DNA of 7,762 nt from an uncultured Lachnospiraceae bacterium (GCA_949346185.1 CASGVX010000094.1:1-7762); one strand, 5' to 3'; counted from the stretch's first letter, positions 1 through 6,640 are shown. Notes: generated by a model from the letters alone, not told the origin. A program made the numbers and translations.

Positions 1-338
1 GTACCAATTTTCCCGGGATGGAGCTGATCCGCCCCATGTATCTGATTCGGGAGGAGGATATCAAGAGATGGCGGGATTACAATGGGCTGGAATTTCTCCA
101 GTGCGCCTGCCGCTTTACTGATGAGAATAAATTCTGCCGGGAGGATGGCAGCAGCGATTCCAAGCGGATGGAAATTAAGGAACTGATTGCCAGGCTAAAA
201 GAAATCAACCCTTTTGTGGAGAGCAATATCTTCAAGAGCGTGGAGAATGTGAATCTTAGCACGGTCATCGCATATAAAAAGGATGGGGTCAGGCATGAGT
301 TTTTAGAGGAGTATGAGAAGAGAGGAAATATGGTGTGA
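1..338 (+). CDS. TtcA-family PP-loop ATPase (tRNA 2-thiocytidine biosynthesis type), C-terminal fragment
   Basis: This is the 3' end of a gene that enters the window from the left. The reading frame is open from base 3 (T-N-F-P-G before the first visible Met at 18) and stops with TGA at 336-338, leaving about 111 residues. The stretch around MELIRPMYLIREEDIKRW, the C-x-C pair in LQCACRF and the ending SVENVNLSTVIAYKKDGVRH match the C-terminus of the long TtcA-like proteins common in Clostridia. Family members adenylate C32 of tRNA and install sulfur using a [4Fe-4S] cluster held by cysteines; the CxC here may include a cluster ligand (inference). The PP-loop SGGKDS motif and the CxxC would lie upstream of the window. 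The Met at base 18 is an internal residue, not a start, because the family similarity continues before it. The function in this paralogue is inferred from the family. Confidence 0.85.
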   Translation, partial: TNFPGMELIRPMYLIREEDIKRWRDYNGLEFLQCACRFTDENKFCREDGSSDSKRMEIKELIARLKEINPFVESNIFKSVENVNLSTVIAYKKDGVRHEFLEEYEKRGNMV

Positions 339-351
339 AAATAGATTTTCA
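336..351. other. AT-rich palindrome overlapping the TtcA-family stop codon
   Basis: TGAAAAT-AG-ATTTTCA is a perfect 7-bp inverted repeat with a 2-base centre; its first three bases are the stop codon of the upstream gene. It has no GC-rich stem and no following T-run, so it is a poor terminator. It could be a small operator-like dyad or chance in AT-rich sequence. Confidence 0.3.
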
Positions 352-359
352 TGCAATGG

Positions 360-413
360 CTTTGTGTCTTGCGTTGCCTGGCACAAAGTGCATCATGGGA
401 ACAAGGCAGCGCA
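360..413 (+). promoter_or_regulatory. Structured leader of the ArsC/YusI-like gene with alternative hairpins
   Basis: TGCGTTGCCT (370-379) pairs with AGGCAGCGCA (404-413) over 10 bp with one G-U. Inside it, GCAC-AAA-GTGC (381-391) forms a small second stem. An alternative stem, CTTTGTG (360-366) with CACAAAG (382-388), uses the same bases and is mutually exclusive with the GCAC/GTGC stem. The ribosome binding sequence AAAGGCGG (415-422) follows directly after the large stem, so folding could affect access to it (inference). No T-run follows, so it does not read as an intrinsic terminator. It may also be a dispersed repeat; a genome search would tell. Confidence 0.4.
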
Positions 414-431
414 GAAAGGCGGTTTATAATT

Positions 432-788
432 ATGAAGCCAGTGATATTGTGTTATGAGAGATGCACCACATGCAAGAAGGCGCTGAAATGGGTGTCTGAG
501 ATGGGGTATGATGCGGAAATCCGGCCAATCAAGGAGGAGAATCCATCGGCGGAGGAATTGAGGCAGTGGCATGAGAGGAGCGGGCTGCCATTGAAGAGGT
601 TTTTTAACACCAGCGGAAACTTGTACAAGGAGATGAAACTAAAGGACAGGCTCCCGGAGATGAGCGAGGAGGAGCAGTACCAGCTGCTATCCACGGATGG
701 GATGTTAGTGAAACGTCCCCTTCTGGTGGCGGAAAAAGGCGTGTTCCCGGGGTTTCGCCCGGAGCAGTGGGAGGAGATTTTAGGGTAG
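432..788 (+). CDS. ArsC/Spx-superfamily thioredoxin-fold protein, YusI-like
   Basis: This is a 118-residue cytoplasmic protein of the usual family length (about 115-120). The N-terminal CTTC motif (C11 and C14) sits at the end of the first strand as in the redox-active CxxC of Spx, and R95-P96 in KRPLLV is the conserved family R-P. The segments RFFNTSG (57-62), YKEMKLKDRL and LSTDGMLVKRPL closely follow Bacillus YusI rather than the transcription regulator Spx or a true arsenate reductase, so a thiol-disulfide role is more likely than regulation; the substrate is unknown. The frame is open upstream to 351, but I chose ATG 432. AAAGGCGG lies 9 bases before it and homology begins there, while the upstream 27 codons encode nothing recognisable and overlap the leader hairpin. 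The gap to the TtcA-family gene is 93 bases, so the two may be co-transcribed. A following hairpin at 821-836 may end the transcript. Confidence 0.85.
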   Translation: MKPVILCYERCTTCKKALKWVSEMGYDAEIRPIKEENPSAEELRQWHERSGLPLKRFFNTSGNLYKEMKLKDRLPEMSEEEQYQLLSTDGMLVKRPLLVAEKGVFPGFRPEQWEEILG

Positions 789-820
789 CGTAGTCCTAGT
801 ACAACGAATATGAAGTAATT

Positions 821-836
821 GGCAGTTTGACTTGCC
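821..836. terminator. Possible weak bidirectional terminator between convergent genes
   Basis: GGCAGT-TTG-ACTTGCC forms a 6-bp stem with one bulged T in the 70-base gap between two converging genes. On the plus strand it is followed by TAGTTTGAG and on the minus strand by AATTACTT, so neither side has a strong T-run. Its place between the stop codons at 788 and 859 is the main support. Confidence 0.35.
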
Positions 837-858
837 TAGTTTGAGATGAATGATGTCG

Positions 859-2064
859 TTATGTTAGCTTGCGGAACATTTCCGTGAGACGGATATCGTA
901 AGTGTGCAGGCTGCGCACCTTTTCCATCCCCCGGCGGGCGATTTCCTTCCGCTGGGCGGGGTGGTTTAGGTAGTAGTCTGCTTTTTTCATCATATCTTCC
1001 ATGCCATGGAAGACAACGAGTTCCTGTCCGTCTTGGAACAGTTCGCCTAAAGCACTTCGGCAGTCGGTGAGGAGGAAGCCGCCGCAGGAGAGGATGTCGA
1101 ATACTCTCAGCGGTACCCCGTCAGTTATGTTGGGGATGGTGAAGTTCAGGTTTATTTTGGACTGGCGGAAGATTTCAGGCATTTCCTGCCGGTAATCTAC
1201 AGGCGTGTGGAGGGAGAGATGATTTGGCAGGTCGTAGTCTGCCATCATGGGATGATCGGGAGGGGTGGAGGTGAAGAGGTGAACGGGGTGGGATTGTGAC
1301 AGGAGCCACAGGGCGTTTGCTCGGGTATCTGCGGCAATCTTGTAGGATATTACCGCTGTCTCAAAATGGATTCTGAGGGCTTCCTTTGACAGTGTTTCCC
1401 CTTCTAAAAAGACGTATTGGCACACCTCTGAAAGGATATTCTCGGTGAGCATCCGAGAGATGAAATCACCTCCTGAGATGTGACGGCCAGCCTCCAGGAT
1501 GGCGTCCATGTACCCTCGGAGCTTGTCCGGCAGGGCGAAGCACATCTCTTCATAGCGGTTCTTCTCATAAAGGCTGCCTACGAAGGAGATATCGTAGAGT
1601 TCGTCGGCGGCAGGGCGGGAATCTGGCGGAGAGGCGGTGTATGGGAAGGGAGGGGACTGGGTGTGGCATATCTCCATGCCGGCCAGAGGGAGATAGTGAA
1701 TGTGGGGTACGCCTTTTTTTACAAATTTCTGATATTCTGCCTGGTCAAAGGTGAAAATATGGCTGGTGGGGTACGTCACCGAGGGGTGGAGCATGCTGAG
1801 CAGCGGGGTGTCGCAGGTCCAGGCGGCATAACGTATATTTTCCTGAAAGCAGATTCCGGCAATTACGGCGTAGAAATTCACGGAGAATACTAGGTCATAG
1901 GCATTCTCATGAAGTTTTTCTTCCAGAACGGGCGTAAAATCCTTGTCGGAAATATGGTTGGAGATAGGAAAAGCAAGGACATCCACCAGATGCCCCTGCT
2001 TTTTTAGTGTATTGATGATATTGTCATAGGGATAGATATCCCAGCGATAGACTAATATTTTCAT
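859..2064 (-). CDS. CgeB/DUF3880-type glycosyltransferase (GT-B fold, family-1-like C-terminus)
   Basis: This is a 401-residue soluble protein without signal peptide or membrane segment, expected to act in the cytoplasm. Residues about 56-130 match DUF3880, the N-terminal domain of CgeB-like glycosyltransferases; the cues are DLVFSVNFY, the AWTCDTPLL segment at 81-89, FTFDQAEYQKF and HYLPLAG. Residues about 300-401 match the Glyco_trans_1_2 domain; NITDGVPLRVFDILSCGGF at 312-330 is the usual nucleotide-sugar loop, followed by a C-terminal helix pair with HPAQRKEIARRG. A Pro/Ser-rich stretch (about 137-153) links the halves. The start is supported by AAGGAG (2070-2075), 5 bases upstream. It lies 119 bases downstream of the giant activase gene on the same strand with no clear promoter between, so read-through is likely. 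CgeB of Bacillus works on spore surface glycans, but donor and acceptor cannot be told here. Confidence 0.85.
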   Translation of the reverse strand: MKILVYRWDIYPYDNIINTLKKQGHLVDVLAFPISNHISDKDFTPVLEEKLHENAYDLVFSVNFYAVIAGICFQENIRYAAWTCDTPLLSMLHPSVTYPTSHIFTFDQAEYQKFVKKGVPHIHYLPLAGMEICHTQSPPFPYTASPPDSRPAADELYDISFVGSLYEKNRYEEMCFALPDKLRGYMDAILEAGRHISGGDFISRMLTENILSEVCQYVFLEGETLSKEALRIHFETAVISYKIAADTRANALWLLSQSHPVHLFTSTPPDHPMMADYDLPNHLSLHTPVDYRQEMPEIFRQSKINLNFTIPNITDGVPLRVFDILSCGGFLLTDCRSALGELFQDGQELVVFHGMEDMMKKADYYLNHPAQRKEIARRGMEKVRSLHTYDIRLTEMFRKLT

Positions 2065-2078
2065 GTATTCTCCTTGCT

Positions 2079-2177
2079 ATGAACGGCTTTCACAGTCAAT
2101 TTCTAGAAAATAGCCAGAATCTTATGTGCAAGCACGACGATTCTGTTCTATTTCTAGAAATGACTGTGAATAGTAAC
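2079..2177. repeat. Intergenic repeat copy split by a large palindrome
   Basis: ATGAACGGCT (2079-2088) and CTGTGAATAGTAAC (2164-2177) are the two halves of a 22-bp sequence that is contiguous at 6603-6624, where the halves overlap in CT. Here they are separated by 75 bases of palindromic DNA, with CT present on both sides. This looks like an insertion with a 2-bp CT duplication, or the converse deletion at the other copy (inference). TGAATAGTAAC at 2167-2177 is the shared end motif of the family. Confidence 0.55.
2089..2170 (-). other. Long nested hairpin between activase and glycosyltransferase genes
   Basis: TTCACAGTCA (2089-2098) pairs perfectly with TGACTGTGAA (2161-2170). The next 13 bp, TTTCTAGAAATAG-type, pair with single bulged A bases on the 2099-2113 side. 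CAGAATC (2115-2121) then pairs with GATTCTG (2139-2145), and GTG/CAC (2126-2128 with 2133-2135) closes the tip. That gives about 30 bp of stem in 82 bases. On the minus-strand transcript it sits 13 bases after the activase stop and ends just ahead of the glycosyltransferase ribosome binding site. No T-run follows, so it is more likely an RNA-stabilising or processing structure, or a mobile palindrome, than a terminator. Confidence 0.75.
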
Positions 2178-2183
2178 ATTTCA

Positions 2184-5100
2184 TTACATATTCTTGGCCG
2201 CAGTGGATAGCATCAGCTTGATGCGGTTTAGCTGGTTTACTTCGCTGGCGCCGGGGTCGTAGTCCACCGCCACGATGTTGGTATCGCTGTTCTGGCGGCG
2301 CAGTTCCTTGATGACGCCCTTTCCCACTACGTGGTTGGGCAAGCAGCCGAAGGGCTGGGCGCATACGATATTAGGCACGCCGGAGTGGATCAGTTCCATC
2401 ATTTCTCCGGTGAGGAACCATCCCTCTCCGGTCTGGTTGCCGCAGGATACGATAGGGGAGGCATACTCAGCCAGTTTCGCAATGGGGACTGGCGGGTCAA
2501 ATCTGTTGCTCGCCTTCAGGGCATCGCTGGCAACTTTCCGATACTTTTCCAGATACCAGATCAGGAAATTGTTCAGGGAGGCGCTGGATTTCTTTTTGCC
2601 CAAGTATTCTGCCTGAAAGTTGGCGTTGTACAAGGAGTACATAAAGAAATCTATCAAGTCTGGACAGACTGCTTCGGCTCCTTCCTCTTCCAGAAGTTCT
2701 ACTAGGTAATTGTTGGCGAGGGGGAGGAATTTGACCAAAATCTCTCCCACGATGCCTACCCGGGGCTTTTTGATATCCTTTAGCGGCAGTTCGTCAAACT
2801 CTTGGATGATGTTTCGGATATTTTTCTTAAATACCTTCTTGTTCCCATTCTGTACTGCTTGAATGGCAATTTTCTTCCATTTTTCATGTAGTGCGTTGGC
2901 GGAACCGGGCACTTGTTCGTAGGGTCTGGTCTTGTAGAGCACCCGCATGAATACATCGCCGTAAACCAGTGCCTGTATGGCTCTGTGTGCCATTTTCAGG
3001 TCAATCTTCATTCCTGGATTCTTCTCGATGCCCGCACTCATGGAGATGACGGGAATCTGTCCCATCCCTGCTTTTTCTAGGGCGCGGCGGATGAATCCGA
3101 TATAGTTGGTGGCACGGCAGCCACCTCCGGTCTGGGTGATAATCAGCGCCACCCGATTCAAATCGTATTTACCGGAAAGCAGCGCCTGCATGAACTGTCC
3201 CACCACTAGGAGGGAGGGATAGCAGGCATCATTGTTGACGTATTTTAAGCCATAATCCACGCATTCCGGGGTGCTTGGGAGCACTTCGAAATTGTAGCCG
3301 CAGGAGGCTAGTGCGGGCTCTAAGATGTCAAAGTGAATCGGCGACATCTGGGGCACCAGAATGGTGTAATTTTTCCGCATTTCTTCTGTAAAGATTACTC
3401 TGTGGTGGGCGGTATCTGACGCCATGGGCTGTATCTTCTTCCGTTCTCGCTCCTTTACCGCCGCTAGGAGGGAGCGGATGCGGATGCGGGCGGCGCCTAG
3501 GTTATTGACCTCGTCAATTTTTAGCACGGTGTAGATTTTGTTTCGTTTGGTGAGGATGTCGCTGACCTGGTCCGTGGTGACCGCATCCAGACCGCAGCCA
3601 AAGGAATTTAGCTGGACGATGTCCAGATTTTCTCTGGTGCTGATGAAGGAGGCGGCACGGTATAAGCGGGAGTGATACATCCACTGATCCATCACGATGG
3701 TGGGCCGGTTCACTTCGCCCAGCTGGGAAATGCTGTCCTCGGTGAGGACGGCCACGCCGAAGGAGGTAATCATCTCCGGGATGCCGTGGTTGATTTCCGG
3801 ATCCACGTGGTAGGGTCTGCCGGACAGCACAATGCCGTGGCAATGGTTTTCTTCCATGTATTTCAGGACTTCCCGCCCCTTCTGGGTGATATCCTTTCTC
3901 ACGGCCAGCATTTCTCCCCATGCTGCTGCGGCAGCATCCTTGATTTCTGCCACTGGGATGTTGTTTTCCCGGGAGAAGAAGTCGCAGAGGCGTTTCGTAA
4001 GAATCTCCTCATCCTCGAAGGACATGAAGGGATTCTGGTATTTGATACTGTCGTTTCGCAGTTCCTCCACGTTATTCTTGATATTTTCTCCGTAGGAGGT
4101 GACGATGGGGCAGTTGTAATGGTTGTTGGCATCCTCCACTTCCTTGCGCTCGTAAGGAATGCAGGGATAGAAGATGTAGGGGATATTCTGGCGGATGAGC
4201 CAGGAAATATGCCCGTGGGCCAGTTTTGCCGGATAGCATTCGGATTCGCTGGGAATGGACTCGATGCCCAGTTCATAAATCTTTCGGCTGGATTCCGGAG
4301 AGAGGACTACCCGATAGCCCAGATTCGTGAAGAAGGTGAACCAGAAGGGGTAGTTCTCGTACATATTTAGCACTCTGGGGATGCCCACCACGCCTCTTCT
4401 GGCTTCTTGTTCTTCCAGTGGAACATAGTGCTCGAAGAGCCGTTTGTTTTTATAGGCAAAGAGGTTTGGCACGTTTTTTTCGTTCTTCTGCTTGCCGATT
4501 CCCCGCTCGCAGCGGTTGCCGGAAATAAACTGTCTGCCCCCGGTAAATCGGTTGATGGTGAGGAGGCAATGGTTGGTGCAGCCCTTGCACCGGGTCATGG
4601 ATGTTTCAAACCGCAGGTCATTGATTTCCCCGATGGAAAGCATGGAGGTCTCCTGTCCGGCATAGTGGTCGCGGGCAATCAGCGCTGCGCCGAAAGCCCC
4701 CATGATTCCGGCAATGTCCGGGCGAACGGCCTGGCATCCGGATATGCGTTCAAAGCTTCGGAGCACTGCGTCATTGTAAAAGGTGCCGCCCTGCACTACC
4801 ACCTTCGTGCCCAAGTCTTTGGGGTCTGTCAGCTTGATGACCTTTAGCAGGGCATTTTTAATGACGGAGTAGGCCAGCCCGGCAGAGATATCCGCCACGC
4901 TGGCGCCCTCCTTCTGTGCCTGCTTTACCTTGGAGTTCATAAAGACGGTGCAGCGGGAACCCAGATCGATGGGGTTTTCCGCAAAGAGGGCCACTTTGGC
5001 AAAGTCTGCTACTTCGTAGTTCAGGGATTTGGCAAAGGTTTCGATAAAGGAGCCGCAGCCGGAGGAGCATGCCTCGTTTAGCTGTACTTTGTCTACAGAT

Positions 5101-6401
5101 TGGTTCTTGATTTTAATGCATTTCATGTCCTGGCCGCCGATGTCCAGTATGCAGTCTACTTCTGGCTCGAAGAAGGCGGCGGCATTGTAGTGGGCTACGG
5201 TTTCCACCTCTCCCTCATCTAACATCAATGCAGCCTTGATCAGTGCCTCTCCATAGCCGGTGGAGCAGGAGCGGACGATGCGGGCACCCTCCGGCATCTT
5301 GGCATAGATATCCTTGATGGCCTTTAACGCTGTTTTCAGGGGGCTTCCGTTATTGCTGTCGTAGAAAGAATATAGCAGGGAGCCGTCTTCGCCAATCACT
5401 GCTACCTTGGTGGTGGTAGAGCCGGCATCGATGCCTAGGAAGAGATTCCCTCGGTAGTCGGCAAAATTCCCCTTTTTTACGTCTTTCTTAGAATGTTCTG
5501 CCAGAAAGTCTTGGTATTCCTGCTTATCTCGGAAGAGGGGCTCCATGCGGGTCACCTCAAATTCCATATGTATCTCTTCCGACAGTTTGTGGCGCAGGTT
5601 TCCCAGAGAGGTCTGGCATTCCTCCTTGGCGTTCATGGCCGCGCCGGAGGCGGCAAAGAGATGGGAATGCTCCGGGGCGATGATCTGTTCCCCTGACAGG
5701 TTTAGGGTCTTGATAAATGCCTGGCGCAATTCCGTGAGGAAATGCAGCGGGCCACCCAGGAAGGCCACATTGCCTCGGATAGGCTTTCCGCAGGCAAGGC
5801 CGCTGATGGTCTGGTTTACCACGGCTTGGAAGATGGAGGCGGAGAGGTCTTCCTTGGTGGCGCCCTCATTGATCAGGGGCTGGATATCCGTTTTGGCGAA
5901 CACGCCGCACCGGGCGGCGATGGGATAGATTGCCTCGTAATTTTTGGCATATTCATTCAATCCTGCCGCATCCGTTTTCAATAAGGTAGCCATCTGGTCG
6001 ATGAAGGAACCCGTTCCGCCGGCACAGATGCCATTCATGCGCTGGTCGATGCCCCCGGTAAAGTAGATGATCTTGGCATCCTCGCCTCCCAGCTCGATGG
6101 CCACGTCGGTGCGTGGGGCAAAGTCCTTCAGAGATGTGGCCACGGCCACTACCTCCTGGACGAAGGGAATATCCAGATGCTTTGCCAGAGTGAGCCCTCC
6201 GGAGCCGGTAATCATGGGGGAGAGGGGGATGTCTCCCAGCTCCTCGTAGGCATCCTTTACGATGGATGCCAGGGTTTCCTGTATATTGGCATAATGCCTC
6301 TGATAATCGGAGAAAATGATGTCTCCTTCTGTATTTAATATTGCAATTTTCACGGTTGTGGAACCGATATCAATGCCTAGAGTGTTGTTGTTTTGCTTCA
6401 T
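2184..6401 (-). CDS. Giant 2-hydroxyacyl-CoA dehydratase activase-related protein: two BadF/HgdC ATPase modules, DUF2229 and a dehydratase-like C-terminus
   Basis: This is a soluble protein of 1405 residues from ATG 6401. ATPase module 1 (about 8-258) has GIDIGSTTVK (9-18), ELGGEDAK (103-110), C126 in GICAGGTGSF and C165 in AARCGVFA. Module 2 (about 320-577) has GIDAGSTTTK (323-332), DIGGQDMK (420-427), C445 in NEACSSGCG and C484 in GSRCTVF. In HgdC-type activases the two corresponding cysteines of each subunit hold a [4Fe-4S] cluster between two chains; here one chain has both pairs. A linker carries C605, C608, C612 and C631. DUF2229 follows (about 670-890), then a part (about 1010-1400) like COG3581, with C1060, C1095, C1320, C1347 and C1353. 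Family knowledge says ATP hydrolysis drives low-potential electron transfer to a dehydratase or to a double-cubane protein; the substrate here is unknown. An upstream in-frame ATG at 6437 adds 12 residues (MCKYVGKAWIIT), but has no ribosome site; 6401 has only a distant GGAAAGG, so the start is less certain than the gene. The length is typical of this fused clostridial family. Confidence 0.92.
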   Translation of the reverse strand: MKQNNNTLGIDIGSTTVKIAILNTEGDIIFSDYQRHYANIQETLASIVKDAYEELGDIPLSPMITGSGGLTLAKHLDIPFVQEVVAVATSLKDFAPRTDVAIELGGEDAKIIYFTGGIDQRMNGICAGGTGSFIDQMATLLKTDAAGLNEYAKNYEAIYPIAARCGVFAKTDIQPLINEGATKEDLSASIFQAVVNQTISGLACGKPIRGNVAFLGGPLHFLTELRQAFIKTLNLSGEQIIAPEHSHLFAASGAAMNAKEECQTSLGNLRHKLSEEIHMEFEVTRMEPLFRDKQEYQDFLAEHSKKDVKKGNFADYRGNLFLGIDAGSTTTKVAVIGEDGSLLYSFYDSNNGSPLKTALKAIKDIYAKMPEGARIVRSCSTGYGEALIKAALMLDEGEVETVAHYNAAAFFEPEVDCILDIGGQDMKCIKIKNQSVDKVQLNEACSSGCGSFIETFAKSLNYEVADFAKVALFAENPIDLGSRCTVFMNSKVKQAQKEGASVADISAGLAYSVIKNALLKVIKLTDPKDLGTKVVVQGGTFYNDAVLRSFERISGCQAVRPDIAGIMGAFGAALIARDHYAGQETSMLSIGEINDLRFETSMTRCKGCTNHCLLTINRFTGGRQFISGNRCERGIGKQKNEKNVPNLFAYKNKRLFEHYVPLEEQEARRGVVGIPRVLNMYENYPFWFTFFTNLGYRVVLSPESSRKIYELGIESIPSESECYPAKLAHGHISWLIRQNIPYIFYPCIPYERKEVEDANNHYNCPIVTSYGENIKNNVEELRNDSIKYQNPFMSFEDEEILTKRLCDFFSRENNIPVAEIKDAAAAAWGEMLAVRKDITQKGREVLKYMEENHCHGIVLSGRPYHVDPEINHGIPEMITSFGVAVLTEDSISQLGEVNRPTIVMDQWMYHSRLYRAASFISTRENLDIVQLNSFGCGLDAVTTDQVSDILTKRNKIYTVLKIDEVNNLGAARIRIRSLLAAVKERERKKIQPMASDTAHHRVIFTEEMRKNYTILVPQMSPIHFDILEPALASCGYNFEVLPSTPECVDYGLKYVNNDACYPSLLVVGQFMQALLSGKYDLNRVALIITQTGGGCRATNYIGFIRRALEKAGMGQIPVISMSAGIEKNPGMKIDLKMAHRAIQALVYGDVFMRVLYKTRPYEQVPGSANALHEKWKKIAIQAVQNGNKKVFKKNIRNIIQEFDELPLKDIKKPRVGIVGEILVKFLPLANNYLVELLEEEGAEAVCPDLIDFFMYSLYNANFQAEYLGKKKSSASLNNFLIWYLEKYRKVASDALKASNRFDPPVPIAKLAEYASPIVSCGNQTGEGWFLTGEMMELIHSGVPNIVCAQPFGCLPNHVVGKGVIKELRRQNSDTNIVAVDYDPGASEVNQLNRIKLMLSTAAKNM

Positions 6402-6433
6402 AGTAATTATCCATGCCTTTCCAACATATTTAC

Positions 6434-6452
6434 ACATGTTTCAACATGTTTC
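6434..6452 (-). repeat. Tandem 9-bp direct repeat in the activase 5' leader
   Basis: ACATGTTTC occurs at 6434-6442 and again at 6444-6452, a period of 10 bases (one helical turn). A weaker third unit, AACATATTT, lies at 6423-6431. The core ACATGT is itself palindromic. The arrangement resembles paired protein-binding sites in the leader between the predicted transcription start and the start codon; no regulator can be named. Confidence 0.45.
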
Positions 6453-6453
6453 C

Positions 6454-6481
6454 CAGTGTGAGCACTGCATTCGTCACACTG
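6454..6481 (-). promoter_or_regulatory. Inverted repeat at the predicted activase transcription start
   Basis: CAGTGTGA (6454-6461) and TCACACTG (6474-6481) are perfect 8-bp inverted arms around a 12-base centre. The right arm covers the predicted transcription start near 6479, so the site would act either as a repressor operator or as a hairpin at the very 5' end of the mRNA. Both readings are inference. Confidence 0.5.
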
Positions 6482-6496
6482 TCACATTATATGACA
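6480..6496 (-). promoter_or_regulatory. TGTCA/TGACA dyad centred on the activase -10 box
   Basis: On the minus strand TGTCA-TATAATG-TGACA is a 5-7-5 dyad that contains the -10 hexamer. Binding here would block RNA polymerase. The half-site resembles Crp/Fnr-family half-sites only loosely, and no regulator gene is in the window. Confidence 0.35.
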
Positions 6497-6514
6497 AGTT
6501 TTTCGGGAATGCAA
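6486..6514 (-). promoter_or_regulatory. Sigma-A promoter of the giant activase gene
   Basis: On the minus strand, TTGCAT (6514-6509) is followed after exactly 17 bases by a perfect TATAAT (6491-6486). The -35 matches consensus at three of six positions, the -10 at six of six. Transcription would start near 6479, giving a leader of about 77 bases before ATG 6401. Confidence 0.7.
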
Positions 6515-6547
6515 TCATTTTAATATATGAAAAATATGTAAGAAGTT

Positions 6548-6624
6548 GTTACTATTCATTAGAGGCACCCGATGCCCTGAGGCAGTGGGTGGCGCATGAG
6601 GGATGAACGGCTGTGAATAGTAAC
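6548..6624. repeat. 77-bp MITE/REP-like element with perfect 11-bp inverted ends
   Basis: GTTACTATTCA (6548-6558) and TGAATAGTAAC (6614-6624) are perfect inverted ends. The interior has its own stem, CACCC-GA-TGCC-CTGA-GGCA-GT-GGGTG, around 6567-6592. The same end motif recurs at 2167-2177 and, one base short, at 7206-7216. The element is non-coding and sits between divergent genes, in the part of the 286-base region (6402-6687) nearer the LysM gene. The rest of that region holds the activase promoter and its dyads, and I see no convincing promoter for the LysM gene there. Confidence 0.6.
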
Positions 6625-6640
6625 TTATAGTAACCACTTC

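Noticed and set aside
351..431. Upstream extension of the YusI-like protein by 27 residues
   Set aside because: Family homology begins at the Met at 432, a ribosome site precedes that codon, and the extension lies in the leader hairpin.
2065..2183. A separate promoter for the glycosyltransferase (TTGACT on the minus strand)
   Set aside because: No TATAAT-like hexamer lies 16-18 bases downstream; the nearest candidate is too close.
3672..4370. A 232-codon plus-strand open frame inside the giant activase gene
   Set aside because: It is antisense to well-conserved activase domain sequence, has no recognisable product and reads as a shadow of the real gene.
6402..6437. Start of the activase at ATG 6437
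   Set aside because: There is no ribosome-binding sequence before it, and it adds 12 residues unlike the family N-terminus; 6401 begins just before the conserved GIDIGSTT motif. The evidence is not decisive because 6401 is also poorly served.
6491..6526. Plus-strand sigma-A promoter from ATGACA and TAATAT
   Set aside because: The spacer is 24 bases, far from the usual 16-18.
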